Shown here piece after piece: positions 34,957 to 47,414 of a DNA stretch of 64,000 nt (the stretch's first letter is position 1; every line of letters starts with the position of its first letter). The translations under genes and the position numbers were made by a program. Origin of the DNA: Dillenia suffruticosa (lineage: Eukaryota > Streptophyta > Magnoliopsida > Dilleniales > Dilleniaceae); assembly GCA_033439265.1 (NCBI GenBank), contig JAVTVX010000024.1:13561001-13625000 (forward strand), in the 5' to 3' direction. The notes beneath the pieces are model-generated. The model was not told where the DNA came from. It worked only from the letters and a program-made list of their open reading frames with translations, and did not search any database.

Positions 34957-37437
34957 TGTAATACCGAAAAAAAAAGAAAAGGGAAGGAAACGTAGTGTTT
35001 TGGACCAAAACGTTGCGCTCTCCCCAAGAGTGAAATTAGGGCAAAAGTCCTAATTTCTCTCTCTCTCTTCCTTCCGTCTCTCTCTATCTCATTCTCTCTC
35101 TCTCCCGAATCCCTCTCACTCCCATCGCTTCACCGCCACCACCTCTACCATCTCTGCCGTCCTTTGCCCCTTCTATCCACCGCTCACCGTTTCTCTCTCC
35201 ATCGCTCTGTCTCTCTCTATCTTCTCTCTCCCTCTCTCGATTTTGTGCTCTGCTCCGTCTCTCTCCCGCGCGCACGGGACAGTTCTCTCCTTGCTTGCTC
35301 GCTCGCGCGCGGCAGCTTTCCTCCTTGCTTGCTCGCGCGTGACAGCTTCCCTCCCGCGAGCACGCGACAGCCTCGATTTCTCTCCTGCTCGCATGCGACA
35401 GTCACTCTCTCCTTTGCTTGCTCGCACGCGCTGCACCCTGTGAGCTCTACCCTTCTGCAACCTTCGCAGAAGCCCCAAACTGGCAGTGGCGAGAGGTATC
35501 TGAGAACCCTAGGCCGCGACTCTTCCACTGCATAGGTAAGGGTCGATTTTTGATTAATAGGTTAGGAGTTTTGATTCTCTTGGTAATTTAAGCCTAATTA
35601 TTAAATTTTGTGACAGTATAAAAGTACTGCAGGCCCAGACTGAATTGTAGATGCATGGACATTAGGGTTACGAGCTGCGAAAACCATAGGTGAGGAATTT
35701 TTTGATGTATGCAATAACTGAGCAGATTTAGGCTAAATTTAGAATGAGATGTCTTATATATGTTCTGAAAATATATGAAATTTGAAGAGAATGCATTTTT
35801 TTTGAAGTTTGATATGTGATTTCTAGGGTTAATTCTAACTTCTACGTGAATTTAGATCGATTAATATGGAAGGAACGTGTTAGATGAAATTAGAAACTTA
35901 TTAGGTTGATGAGATTAGTTTTCCTTAGAGTTTGAATTGAAATTGTGAATTATTGGTCTAGGTGGACCTTTTGGAGACTTGAAATGAGTCATTTTAGAAA
36001 GCTAATAGAAATAGGGAGTGAATACCCTCCTTAGAGGTGAGTGGACGGTTCATTGTGTTTTAAATGAGAAACTTGTTTTAAAATTTGTTTTATAAATGAT
36101 TTTGTAAGATTTTTACATGTTTTATATAAATGGTTTTGTGATTGTGGGATGTCTGAACTGGATTGTGAAATATGAATGCATCCACTATGTTTATGAATGC
36201 ATGTGTGCCATATGTTAATTAATGTTACTTTATGAATTGTTATGGCAAGAAATTTATGATTATTTGTTAGAAATTATGGCACATGGTTTGTGAAATGAGG
36301 TATTCGAGAAATGAAAGGTGCTGGTAGTTAATGGCTATAGTTATTCCCACCACGGAGCGACCCGACGGGGTGGCGTGGTTGGGGTTAGATGTACGGGGGA
36401 GTTAGACGTCCCTCCCTCTGCCGAAGTCATTTGATTTGCACCTCCGTGAGGTATGAGCCAACGCCAAGGAAGGGGGCATGCTTTGAAACGTTAGATGGAA
36501 AAACCCTTGGCGGACTTTCGTCTAGGTTCGGCCAGCCTAAGACGGGAATGCTTTTGATGGGACCCCAGGATTTTCTGATAAAATGATCATTGTGGATGCA
36601 CGCTTTACGGATTGATTGAATTATTGAAATGTTTTTCCATATATAAAGTGTGATTTTGATATATGCTTTGACTGTCCCACATTCACCCCTTATTTATGAG
36701 CACAATCACACCATTACATTCCACTTACTGAGTATTCCCCAATACTCACCCCTCTCTTAACATTTTTCAGATGATATTTAGTTCGGAGACTGCACGCGGG
36801 AGCTTTGCGAAGGATTTTTGCTGCTTTGTATAATTCTTTTGGTATGGATTAAATCATTACTTGTTTCATATATTGGAGCAAGTATTGATGGAATCGTTAC
36901 CAATTTTGTAATTGAAGTTTGTTTGGAACTTGTTACTTTCTTTTAAATTCTATTTTTGCTAAACTTATTGTTCAAATGGGACATTTGATTTGAAACATTG
37001 GGATTCGTTACTTTCTTTTGATTTTATGAAGTTCTGCACATCTCATATCGTTTGGACTTTGTTGACGCTAACTCGTTTCTTCAGGCGAGTATTAGTAAAA
37101 TCTTGCGACTATGATTTGGGACTTCTTGTATTTTAAATGTTTTGTTTGTGCTGAAAATTCTGGAACGGATGGGATACCCAATTTGCATGCGTGCATGTAC
37201 CGGATCCCCCGTCCCATTTGTGTATTGACGCATGCTAGTGTGTACAGGGATGGACCGGATGAGTCCTTTGCATGTGTATTGTTATATGATTTTTCTATTT
37301 CTGATGGATTTGTGTATTGGATGAGTTATTGTGCTGATTGTAGCCTTGCGGAGTCCCGGTATATGGGGAGGTTCTGCCCGTGTATCGAGACAACGCGGCG
37401 GCTGTCGCGTGGACGATCCGAGGATCGGGGCGTGACA
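34957..37437 (+). repeat. 3' LTR of gypsy-2
   Basis: 2,481 bp and very similar to the left LTR, including the frame at 36389-36586 matching 30001-30198. It lacks about 75-90 bp present near 30440-30510 in the left copy. Confidence 0.9.
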
Positions 37438-37919
37438 CTAAATCAAATCATACAGGGGAAGATTTGAAAAAGAATATTTTTTATAATTTTCTTTAAAGCA
37501 TTTGCCTTCGATTTATATATAATATTTATATGCGCGGTCCAATCGTAAATAAGGATGTGTATGAATACTTATCCGATAGCATCTCTCAGTAAAACTCGTG
37601 GAACAGTAGCTCAAAGTAAATCAAGTGAAGTATAAGCTGAAAATTTTTAAATATGAGGGGGTGAGTATAATCCACATACTCAGTGAGTGAGGTACAAAAA
37701 GTATATAATGATAATAAATGAATTTGTGAGAGTGACAAATCAAATTATTATTTTCAAATTTATATTCATTTGCAACATATCGTGTAATTCAAAATAATTT
37801 GTATCCTTATCATAATCATGCATCATGGGGTGTCAGTCAGTAATAAATCATATTCTACCCATAGCTTGACCTAATTAGGGTAAAATCGATCAAGGAGTCA
37901 CCATAATGTCATAAAAATG

Positions 37920-37954
<35 letters not shown>

Positions 37955-38715
37955 TTCTTTTAACCCCATTCCCTTGGTGTTGACACGGTTTTCATGGGTG
38001 CTTGTCTATTGGATCCGTTAGCCAGAGTCAGGGAGCTTAACCCTTACTCTAGTATTATCCCACCACGTCACCCCGTCACCCCGTCGGGTAAACACTCAAT
38101 ACTATGGTAGGAAGTGTGCTGTAGCTACTATGCACCATCTCATAATCATACACATGAGTCATACGTCATCATTAATAAATTTTTACTCGTAAGAAAAATC
38201 ATGACATTGTCAAATCGTAATATCAGAATGTAAATTTTCTCAAAATCCTCATTTAAAGACATGGCACAAATACTAAAACATTTTTAATTCACATTTCAAA
38301 ATTTATTTATAAAAATCATGATCAAACTATTTTTCATTTAAAATAAAAAATAATTCGTCCCACTCACCTCGATTGAGAAGGGTACGCCACTCTCCTTAAC
38401 TGTCATCGTTTTTTGAATGAGTCACCCCTCGTACGAAAACGTAACCCAACGTCTAGATTAAACAATTTATAATTTATTAATTATTTTGATAATATCATAT
38501 CATAAGATTACGAATTGCATATGGAAATATTTTTCTTTAAAGTTAAATCTCAAATTCCATATTTAGAAAATTTTCAAATCTAAATTTCCTAAATTCAATT
38601 CTGCGTAGTTTTGAGAGAAACTCCATATCTCCCTGTTTACACCTCCAATTTAAGTGATTTTTATCTCTAATCGAAGACAAAATACCGATATAGTTGAATT
38701 TTATCTTTTTATTAT
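37438..38715 (-). repeat. Continuation of the minus-orientation gypsy LTR
   Basis: It continues 28432-28557 after removal of gypsy-2. The minus strand shows the family hallmarks CTCACTGAGTATGTGG and TATACTCACCCCC, and the plus strand shows CCACCACGTCACCCCGTC, the complement of a block found near 29958 in gypsy-2. The 5' end of the LTR is lost near 38715, where transposon-like AT/GC sequence begins. A (TA)n tract lies at 37922-37952. Confidence 0.65.
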
Positions 38716-39650
38716 TACATCATTAGTAATTTCATTTTCTGTTCTGCCTTTGTTTTTGTTATAATGTTTTTATTTTTGTTATTACATTCTTACTTTAAAT
38801 ATTACATTATAATAAATAATAACCCTAAATTTATATCATTACCTTATTTAAATTAATAATATTAAATATATCATTATTCTAGGTAATTCATATTTAAAAT
38901 TTTTGATATAATTATGTAAAAATTTTTATATATAAAAAAAAGTATTGACATGGAATATGTGGGCTGACACCGGCGCCCGGCCATGCCAGGACGGGCTCCC
39001 ACCCATGCATGCCACTGCACCCATGCAACCTCCTGCGCGGGCGGCCGACAATGCCAGGGCGGACGCCAGTGCGTGCGCGCCCATGCAAGCAAGGGTGCGA
39101 CATTATTATTACTTATAACCTACTTACTATTTACTACTTAGTACTTACTTACTATTAACTTATAAATTTTGGAGGGAAAGATGTTTGTAGAGAAATTTTG
39201 GAGGGAAAGAACTTATCAGTTTTAGAGGGAAAGATGGAGGGAAACTTGAACCTCTATTTTTTCCGTTTTTTGTAAATTTTATTTTATTTTTTTATTATTA
39301 CATCATCAACAATTTAATTTTCTGTATTATTTTGTTACAATATTGTAAATTCTTACCCTAAATATTACATTTCAATAAATAATAACCCTAAATTTAAATC
39401 ATTACATTATTTAAATTAATAATATTAAATATATTATTATTCTACATAATTTAAAATTTTTGATATAATCCATATATAAAAATTTTAATATAATAAAAAA
39501 TGCAGAGAGACATGGTGGGCCAAGACGGGGCCTGGCCATGCCAGCACGAGCGCCCCCCACGCATGCCACAGCACACATGCAACTCCAGCATGGGCACCTG
39601 GCAATGCCAGCGCGGGCGCCAGTACATGCAAGCTTCTGCCACATTATTAC
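38716..39650. repeat. Two tandem ~570-bp AT-rich units, each ending in a GC island
   Basis: Near-identical AT-rich blocks at 38716-38965 and 39285-39510 each run into a ~130-bp GC-rich island (38970-39102 and 39515-39640). The islands hold GGCCATGCC, GCATGC and GCGGGCG motifs. A related AT block plus GC island occurs at 60990-61320. They look like subterminal repeats of a DNA transposon. Short minus-strand frames across the islands are not genes. Confidence 0.7.
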
Positions 39651-40007
39651 TACTTACTATCTACTTACTACCTTACTAACTAACTTATAAATTTTTAAAA
39701 ACTCTACTATATTATTACAATATTACAATATTATTACTATTAATTATAAATTTTAAAAAACTCTACTATATTATTATTACTACCTGCTTACTACCTAACT
39801 TGGAAATTATGAAAAACTCTACTTACTACCTTTAAATTTTGATAATCATATGCAATATGCAATGTAAATTTTAGTATTTGTTTTAATAAACGTAATTAAG
39901 GATAAAATATTACACCAATTATTATACCTAAGTGCACCGAATGAATTAAAGGAAAAAAATATAAAAATAGAGAATGATTGGATAATATGTAAACAAAATT
40001 ACATTTT
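39651..40007. other. AT-rich spacer with ACTTACTACCT repeats
   Basis: Simple AT-rich sequence with recurrent TACTTACTA and TATTATTAC motifs, forming the 3' flank of the transposase gene. No gene seen. Confidence 0.5.
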
Positions 40008-43000
40008 CTATACATATGCATCCCATTCTACTCTATCAACATCATCATCATCAACATTTATCGCCATTGATATATTTCCTTCATCTTCATCGACATTAGT
40101 TCGAACCCACGTCTGATTAGTTGAGGGACTAGTTTCTGAATTGAAATGATGAATTGTCAATTCATCAACCATATCAAATTCATCTCGAACTTTGACATGT
40201 TTTACAACAAGCCATTCTTTATGTCTTTCATCAGCCACATAAAACACTTTCTTTGCTTGGAATGCCAAAATATAAGGATCATCCAGCAAATCAGCACAGG
40301 TATGATTGAGATAGGAAAAATTGACAAGAGTTAAACCAAATCTGTCCTTCTTGCATCCTCGTTGTAGGTCGACCCAATCACACCGAAATAATACAAATGT
40401 ATACATTCCGTTATAGTTTACTTGAATGATTTCTCTTAAGATGTCATAATAATTAACTTTACCTTCAATTGGTCTTTTATCCTTCGCACTTGCATAACTA
40501 ATATCATCAACTGCTGCCACAACTCCTGAATTCTGAGTTTGAAGGTATTTCTCACGATCTTTTATATGAAATCGATATCCATTGATTAGATAGCCACTGT
40601 AATTTTTAATGAATGGATCCGGTCCACGAGATATCTATTTAATTTCATCTGTAATCTCTCCGGCATATTTTGGATTGGTAACCTACAAAAGAAATCTTAA
40701 AAGATTAAGTATTTATATAAAGAGAAGAAATTAATAATATTAAAAAATGATATACTTACACGATGACTAAACCAAGTAGTGAACTCTTTACTATGAAGTT
40801 TGTCCATTTGGAAAGTGTTTAACTTCTTCCCACGATTTATTCTTCGAAGATGTTGCATATGTTCCCTTCATATATAATATATATATGATATTAGAGTTTA
40901 AAAATTAAAAAATATATATGTGAAAATATATACTTACACTCTAAAGGAAGCAATTGAGTCATTATTAAATACTATGTATCTATGATATTGCTGCAATGAC
41001 TTGTCGTCGAGACGAATTCGACATATTCTTTTTCTTTTTTGTCTTTGAACATATGAACGTGTTCTTACTCCCAAAGGCCTTCCGATTGTTGTTAAAGTGG
41101 ACTCATCTTCTCCAAACACAATATGATTATCATCATTCCGCAATGCACGATTAAACCTTGTTTCAACCCCGTCTAAATATCTGGAACAAAATAGTAAACA
41201 CTCATTTGCTATATATCCTTCTGCAATAGAGCCTTCAGGTTGTGCTCTATTACGTATATAGGATTTGAGTTGAAATAAGTATCTACATACATATACATAT
41301 ATTATATTAAATTAAATACATATATTGTACGAAATTTAAATGTGTAGGTTAAATGAAATGACCTAAATAAGTAAAAAAATAAAACAAACCTTTCAACGGG
41401 ATACATCCACCTATATGTGACTGGTCCACCAATTCTTGCTTCAGTTGTCAAGTGCACCATCAAGTGTATCATGCTGGTAAAAAATGAGGGAGGAAAAATC
41501 TTTTCAAGCTTGCACATAATTTGTGGAACTGATATCTCTAATTGCTCAAGTTCTCGTGGGTCAAGGACCCTAGAGCAAAGACATTTAAAAATATTACAAA
41601 TTTTGATGATAACAGAGGTAACATTCTGGGGGAGTGATCACGAATTGCTATAGGAATAAACTCTTGCAATAAAATGTGACAGTCATAACTTTTTAGACCT
41701 ATTAACTTCCGTTGCTTCAATTGAACACATCTGGAAATATTAGTAGAACACTCATCAGGAAGTTTTAACTCTTTTAGAACCTTAAGAAATGCATCTTCTC
41801 CTGCAAGGTCATTTGGTAACATGCTTTAGGCAACAATATGTTTGTAGAGTTTGATCTATGTACAAGTAAATCCTTTCTTATTCTCATCTCCTCAAGATCA
41901 AGTCTGGCCTTATAATTGTCCTTAAACTTTCCTTCTTGGCCCAGAATTGTACCAACAATTACATCAAAACAATTTTTTTCTGTGTGCATCATGTCAATGT
42001 TATGTCTAATTAAAACATTTTTTCAATAAGGTAAATGAAATAATGTGCTCTTTTTTTTCCATCCAGGCATGTCATTGGCACTTGTTAAATCAAAGCCATT
42101 TAATTTCGCAATACATCAGATCCGGATCGTTCTTTAGGAGCAACTTTGAATTCTTGTGTCCCATCAAAAGAATGTATATCATACCTAAATGGATGAGTTG
42201 ACTCTAACCATCTTCGATGTCCCATATAATAATACTTTTGGCCATGAGGTAACCATTGAGAACATGTATCATATCCACATACTGGGCATGCAAATCTACC
42301 TTTAGTACTCCACCCAGACAAATTCGCATATGTAGGAAAATCATTAATGGTCCATAAAAGTGCTGCATGCATTTTAAATGTTTAACTAACTGAACAATCA
42401 TAAGCATCTACTCCTTCATTCCATAATTCTTTCAGTTCTTCCACCAATGGTTCCATGTACACATCTATTTTATCCCGAGGACTTCTAGGACCAGGAATAA
42501 GTAATATGAGTATGAAGTTGGTAGATTTCATGCACAACCAAGAAGGCAAATTATATGGTATCATGATCACTGGCCAAGTACTATGTGAAACATTCATGGT
42601 TTTGAAAGGATTGAAACCATCTGCTGCTAACCCTAATCGAACATTTCTTGGATCAGAAGAGAAGTTAGAGTATAGAGAATCAAACTCTTTCCATACAAGA
42701 GAATCTGCTGGGTGTCTTAAAAGTCCATCGTTTGTTCTCTTATCATGATGCCATCTCATCAAAGAAGCTGTTTCCCGACATGTAAATAGTCTTTGCAATC
42801 TAGGAATCAAAGGAAACGATCTCAATATTTTAGCAGCCTTTTTTTTATTAATTTCTTGACATCCTTCATCTCCTTTATCTGTATTTGATTTCCATCTAGA
42901 AGTACCACACACACAACATGCTTCGTCTTTGGCTCTATGTTTCCGGTATAACATACAATCATCAGGACAAGCACGTATTTTCTCATATGTCAACCCTAAA

Positions 43001-43595
43001 GATGAAATAGTTTTCTTTACTTCATGGCAACTATTTGGTAAGATGTTATCATCAGGTAATAATTCTCCCAAAAATACTAATAGTAATGAAAAAGATTTGT
43101 TGCTCCATCCAGACAAACACTTTAAATGATATAAATGCACAATAGTTGTAAGTACAGAATATTTTGATTTTGGATATACCGGTTTTTTTGCATTCTGAAG
43201 TATTTCTTGAAATTTATCTGAAGTAAAATCATCCACCTTAGTTGCATTGAATGCATCATGTAACATGCCAAAGATATCATGGTGAAAAAGATTATCATGT
43301 ACGTTTGATACATTAGATGCATCAGATGTTGATTCTGTCTTTTTTCCATCACTCTCTCTATTGCTCTCTCCATGATATATCCACTTATCGTATCCACGTT
43401 GAAACCCATAACGTAACAAATGATTAAACACTGTATGTGTAGGAAATCTCAATGTGTTAAAACATTTTTCACAAGGACATGATATCTTCCCATCTATGGA
43501 TTGAATATTTTGAATGCAACTTCAAGAAATATATTAACCCCAGTAATATATTCATCACTTCCTCTTGATTTAGAATACATCCATATCTTATCCAT
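40008..43595 (-). pseudogene. CACTA transposase (TNP2 / Transposase_21 family)
   Basis: The gene reads right to left from an ATG at 43595. The first exon starts MDKIWMYSKSRGSDEYITGV (transposase-associated domain), then a one-base frame change leads to ISCPCEKCFNTLRF. The 43452-42382 frame is TNP2: KCLSGWSNKSF, YRKHRAKDEACCVCG, RLGLAADGFNPFKTMN and PGPRSPRDKIDVYMEPLVEE. After an in-frame TAA come FACPVCGYDT, LDLEEMRIRKDL, a DUF4218 part (LKSYDCHILLQ, IGGPVTYRWMYPVERF) and a DUF4216 part ending at 40008 (VNFSYLNHTC). TNP2 cuts and joins CACTA ends. Stops and frame changes make this copy inactive, but all domains are present in the usual order. Confidence 0.9.
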
Positions 43596-44831
43596 GAAAA
43601 TAAAGATTTGTAAAAGCACAGAAAGAAAGAAAGCAAAGAGAGAATAAATGAAGAGATTTGCAAAGCAAATAAATGAAGAAGACTAAGGGAGAGAAAGAAA
43701 TAAATGAAATACGGGAGAGAGAGAAATATGTTAACCCAATAACATAAACCCAACATAAGATAGGAAAGATAACAGAGGAAAGAAAAGCACCAGACTAGAA
43801 AACAAAGAAATAAATAAAGAAATAAATGAAATTAATATGACAAGATATTTTTGGCGCCAAAATTTAGTATTTTTTGGAGCCAAAATTAATTGCAAAAATT
43901 TGGTTCTTTTTTCCCCCAAAATTAATTTAATTACCGCTATCAAAAAATTAATAATAACCTTCCTTCACGTGCGTGGCCTGCACTAGTGGTTGGTATGATT
44001 TTCTCGAGTAAATAAAAAATTTAGGATTTGTTTGGCTATTGCAAGAGAATAATATGAATCACAACATGCTTCTCTCATCCATCCTTCGGGTAGAGATTAA
44101 AGCAAGCACTAATAACATCCTTCTTCTCATCTCACCCGTGACAACATCCTTCTAAGCCACATGACATCCTTCTCATCAACTATCATTGTTGGTGGATAGG
44201 AATAGGTGATGTCATTTAGAAGTCACTCAATTAATCAAAATTAATGTTATAAAGTGGATAAAATTTAAGTTCGAGCGGATAGATATATTGGATCGAGATA
44301 TAGGATAACCAGCTATCCTAAATAGCTTTCGAAAAAATAAATTTAATTTTTCAATGGTAAGTGATTTCATCCATCATCTTCTAATGATCTAGTGCACATC
44401 ATCGTAATGATCTTAAGATGGTTTGATTCTTGACTAATTGTTTTAGGTTGTTTGCAAAAGAAGCAAAAGAGAGTAATGAAAAAAAAAAGAAAACAGTATT
44501 TAAGTAAGCCCTCAAACAAAAAAGAAATAAAAGTTTTTTAACAAATTGAAAGTTTTTCACAGTTTTCAAATAACATTTTATATGTTAGAGCTGTCTAAAA
44601 ATGTTACCGATAATTCTAAAAATTTTTCCTTCATAATTGATAATGAATTAAAATGATAAAATAATCACATAAATATTTTTTTAGATGGTTGATTGATAAT
44701 TGATAATGAAATAAAATGATAAAATGTTTTGGATGATTTGGTATTATAGAAATTAGTAATTTAATATTATTATAATTTTTAAATAATAATATTAATAAAT
44801 TTAATTTAATAATATAAAAAATGGAGTAATT
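43596..44831. other. 5' flank of transposase, AT-rich
   Basis: Upstream region of the minus-strand transposase, with GAAA/GAGA-rich tracts (43620-43740) and the motif TTTTTGGCGCCAAAATT near 43850. No further gene is visible; the frames at 43469-43943 are low complexity. Confidence 0.45.
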
Positions 44832-45590
44832 AGTTGCGCGGGGTGGCATGGTTGTGTGCGCGGGCGCCAGGGCTGGCATGGCGGGCACCCGCGCTGCATG
44901 CTTGGAAGGGCCCTGGCGCCTACCAGGGCTGGCGGGCGCCAGGGCTGGCATGACGGGCGCCCGCCATGCATGCATGGAAGGGCCCTGGCGAGGGCCAGGG
45001 CTGTGGCGGGTGCCAGGGCTAGCATGGCGGGCGCCCGCCATGCATGCATGGAAGGGCCCTGGTAGGTGCTAGGGCTGTGGCGGGCGCCAGGGCTGGCATG
45101 GTGGTAGCCCGCGCTGCATGCATGGAAGGGCCCTGGCACCCGCCAAGCAGGTGCCAAGGCTGGCATGGCCGAACGCCCGCGCTGCATGCATGGAAGGCTA
45201 GGCCCTCACTGCTCGCATGGCCCGCGTAGGCGCTGCATGCATGGAAAGCTAGGCCTTTGCTGCTCGCATGCCCCGTGCAGGGGTTGCATGCATGGAAGGC
45301 TGGCCTTGGCTGTTCGCATGGCCCGCACGTGGGCACTGCATGAATGGATGGCCGCACGGTTCCATGAGTGCAAGCGCCCTGTCCCGCACGGTGGCATGAG
45401 CGGGGGCGCTTGCATCAATGCATGCAACGGGCAGTGGCATGCGTGGGCACTCGCGCTACCCTTTGCATGCACGCATGCCCTTCACGGGCGTTGCATGAGC
45501 ACATGCCATGCTGTGTGGCATGCGTGCGTCCCAGTCGTCATATGGCCTGGCCGCGGGTGGCCCGATTGCGGCATGGCAACCAATTTTTGC
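44832..45590. repeat. 760-bp GC island of palindromic repeats
   Basis: A GC-rich block in AT-rich surroundings, built from units of about 55-65 bp. The units contain GGGCGCCAGGGCTGGCATGG and GCATGCATGGAAGGGCCCTGG. The strand sense (GGCATGGC) is opposite to the islands at 38.97-39.64 kb (GCCATGCC), so the transposase lies between inverted islands. Long frames on both strands are composition artefacts rich in Ala, Pro, Cys and His. Confidence 0.85.
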
Positions 45591-45806
45591 ATATTATAAA
45601 AATTAAAAAATTTAACATAAATAAAATTTTGAAAAATTTAGAAAATGAAAAAAATAACAATAATAGTGTACATTTAATATTTGGATCCGATACATACATG
45701 ACTACATGATCATGATACATAATATATTATATTATGATACATGATATATTATATTATGATACATGGAAAAAAAAATGATACACGAAAAAAAAAGGAAAAT
45801 TTGGAA

Positions 45807-47414
45807 TTAAGGAAATTGAACTTTGGGTCGAAATTTTTTTGCTTTGCTCTGTTGAGAAGATGATGCTCTTGTAGTTCCACCGGTCGCAGTGGCAGAAGTA
45901 GTCGCAGCAGAAGAAGATGGAGTAGAGGATGGTATTCCTCTTATCACTTCACCAATATCAAAAGGATTAAGATTTGATCTAGGAGGAGAAGCAAATGAAG
46001 CGAATGAAGTCCTTGGAGGACGAATGACGAATGGGTAGGCCAGGCAGGCAGAGCTCGCAGCTGGCCTAGGTTCCGCGGTTTCGGAGGAAGATGGTCCGAG
46101 CTGCAAATGATCTCTGATACATTTAATAAAATTACTATTCACCCCTATATCCGTCTCCATACTTATCAAGCAACCTATCATTCTCGCATGATCTTCCCGG
46201 TTCTGTTCCTTAAAATTATAATCATGCCGCTTAAATTCATCAAATTTATCCCTTAATTCACCCACTTCGTTTCGGATTTCTCCAATTTCATGCAGCTTAA
46301 ATTCATCAAAATTATGCCTTAATTCACCCACTTGATTTCGAATTTGTCCAATTTCTTTTTGTGATTCTCCCACTTCATTGCGAAACTCACCCACTTCACT
46401 ACAAACCTCACCTACTTCACTCCGAACACTATCCAAATGTAATTTCATCTGATTCATACGTTCAAACAATTCTTCCCATCTCCTTTTCTCATTTTCATTT
46501 ACATCATTTAGATTTACATCATCATCATGAACTTCTTCCCCTCGTGATTCTGGAACACCTCTTCTTTTTAAATTTATCCAAATTCCATCTTCGCACACCC
46601 AATAAGCCCTACGTAAAGTTCTATCATTTATACTATTTTTAATCATATTTAATTGTAAATGATTTTCTTTTCGTAGATTTATTCTGTGACTTTTTAAAAT
46701 ACCACTTACCATACTACAATATGATAAATTATTAGAAGAATCTCTTAAAGATATCATAAAATAAGGAATTAAAAAATGTAAACCCGGATTTTTCCTTTCA
46801 ATTATACGCACTATTAACCAAAAATCATCTCGAATAATAGATGTATAATTTCTGGCACGTGGTTTAATAGCATGTATAATTAGAAAGTGCAGAATTCGTT
46901 CTTGAAAATTTAAATCAGTAGCATTTGTGCTAAAAAATTCTAAATTATCATCATTAAACACTATTTTAGCATCCATTATTATTTCAGTGTTTAAATACAA
47001 AGCACACTCTTCATACTCTACCCACGGAAGATTAGCCTCTCTGCATATCATCTTAGGAGTCACTTCAATTATTTCACCATCAAAATAACTTTGAAAACTA
47101 CACGAACTAATATTACCATCAATAACTACACAATCGTTATGGATTTTTTTCATATTATTATAAAAAATTCTAACCGCATTCTCATATATTTTTGTATCTG
47201 GATTAAGAATCCAAGATGGACACACTTCTTTCAAATAACTTCCGTACTGAAAACTTATACTGTCCAGAAAATTCCAATCAATTAATCGACCCGAAGTAAT
47301 GTTGCGATGAGAAAATACATTCCGAAATAAATTGTTTTTTTTTAGAGATGGAAAGTGTTTGTTTTCTTCTGATTCTATCATAATTCTTTTTCTTTTTCTA
47401 GACGACGAGGCCAT
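45807..47414 (-). CDS. Plant transposon-type protein with coiled coil, 535 aa, intact
   Basis: An uninterrupted 535-codon frame, notable among decayed neighbours. It begins MASSSRKRKR, a probable nuclear localisation signal. Residues about 70-275 resemble the putative plant transposon protein family: YENAVRIFYNNM, then HFLIIHAIKPRARNYTSIIR and LIPYFMISL. Residues about 331-397 are a heptad array of x-E-V-G-E-x-x units (SEVGEVC, SEVGEFR, NEVGESQ, NQVGELR, DKFDEFK), a strong coiled coil. The tail after 440 is Ser/Ala/Pro-rich and basic. It lies upstream of TNP2 on the same strand, across the GC island. It may be an accessory protein of the same transposon, as TNPA-like proteins are, but function is unproved. 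Confidence 0.7.
   Translation of the reverse strand: MASSSRKRKRIMIESEENKHFPSLKKNNLFRNVFSHRNITSGRLIDWNFLDSISFQYGSYLKEVCPSWILNPDTKIYENAVRIFYNNMKKIHNDCVVIDGNISSCSFQSYFDGEIIEVTPKMICREANLPWVEYEECALYLNTEIIMDAKIVFNDDNLEFFSTNATDLNFQERILHFLIIHAIKPRARNYTSIIRDDFWLIVRIIERKNPGLHFLIPYFMISLRDSSNNLSYCSMVSGILKSHRINLRKENHLQLNMIKNSINDRTLRRAYWVCEDGIWINLKRRGVPESRGEEVHDDDVNLNDVNENEKRRWEELFERMNQMKLHLDSVRSEVGEVCSEVGEFRNEVGESQKEIGQIRNQVGELRHNFDEFKLHEIGEIRNEVGELRDKFDEFKRHDYNFKEQNREDHARMIGCLISMETDIGVNSNFIKCIRDHLQLGPSSSETAEPRPAASSACLAYPFVIRPPRTSFASFASPPRSNLNPFDIGEVIRGIPSSTPSSSAATTSATATGGTTRASSSQQSKAKKFRPKVQFP

Larger units (their letters stand above)
28558..37437 (+). mobile_element. Gypsy-2 LTR retrotransposon (8.9 kb)
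   Basis: LTRs at 28558-31130 and 34957-37437 begin TGTAATA and end GGCGTGACA. The flanks TTAAA and CTAAA are a 5-bp target duplication with one transition. The left LTR is followed by a good primer site, TTGGTATCAGAGCCAGG, complementary to initiator-Met tRNA. The interior ends with TTTGAGGACGAAATTTG and a purine tract TTAGGGGGTTAAG, a form typical of Tekay/Del-type chromoviruses. Only 3.8 kb of interior remains and it encodes no intact protein. Confidence 0.9.

Noticed and set aside
44631-45599. Several 100-145-aa frames rich in His, Ala, Pro and Met
   Set aside because: They arise from the GC-island tandem repeats, occur in most frames, and show no domain.
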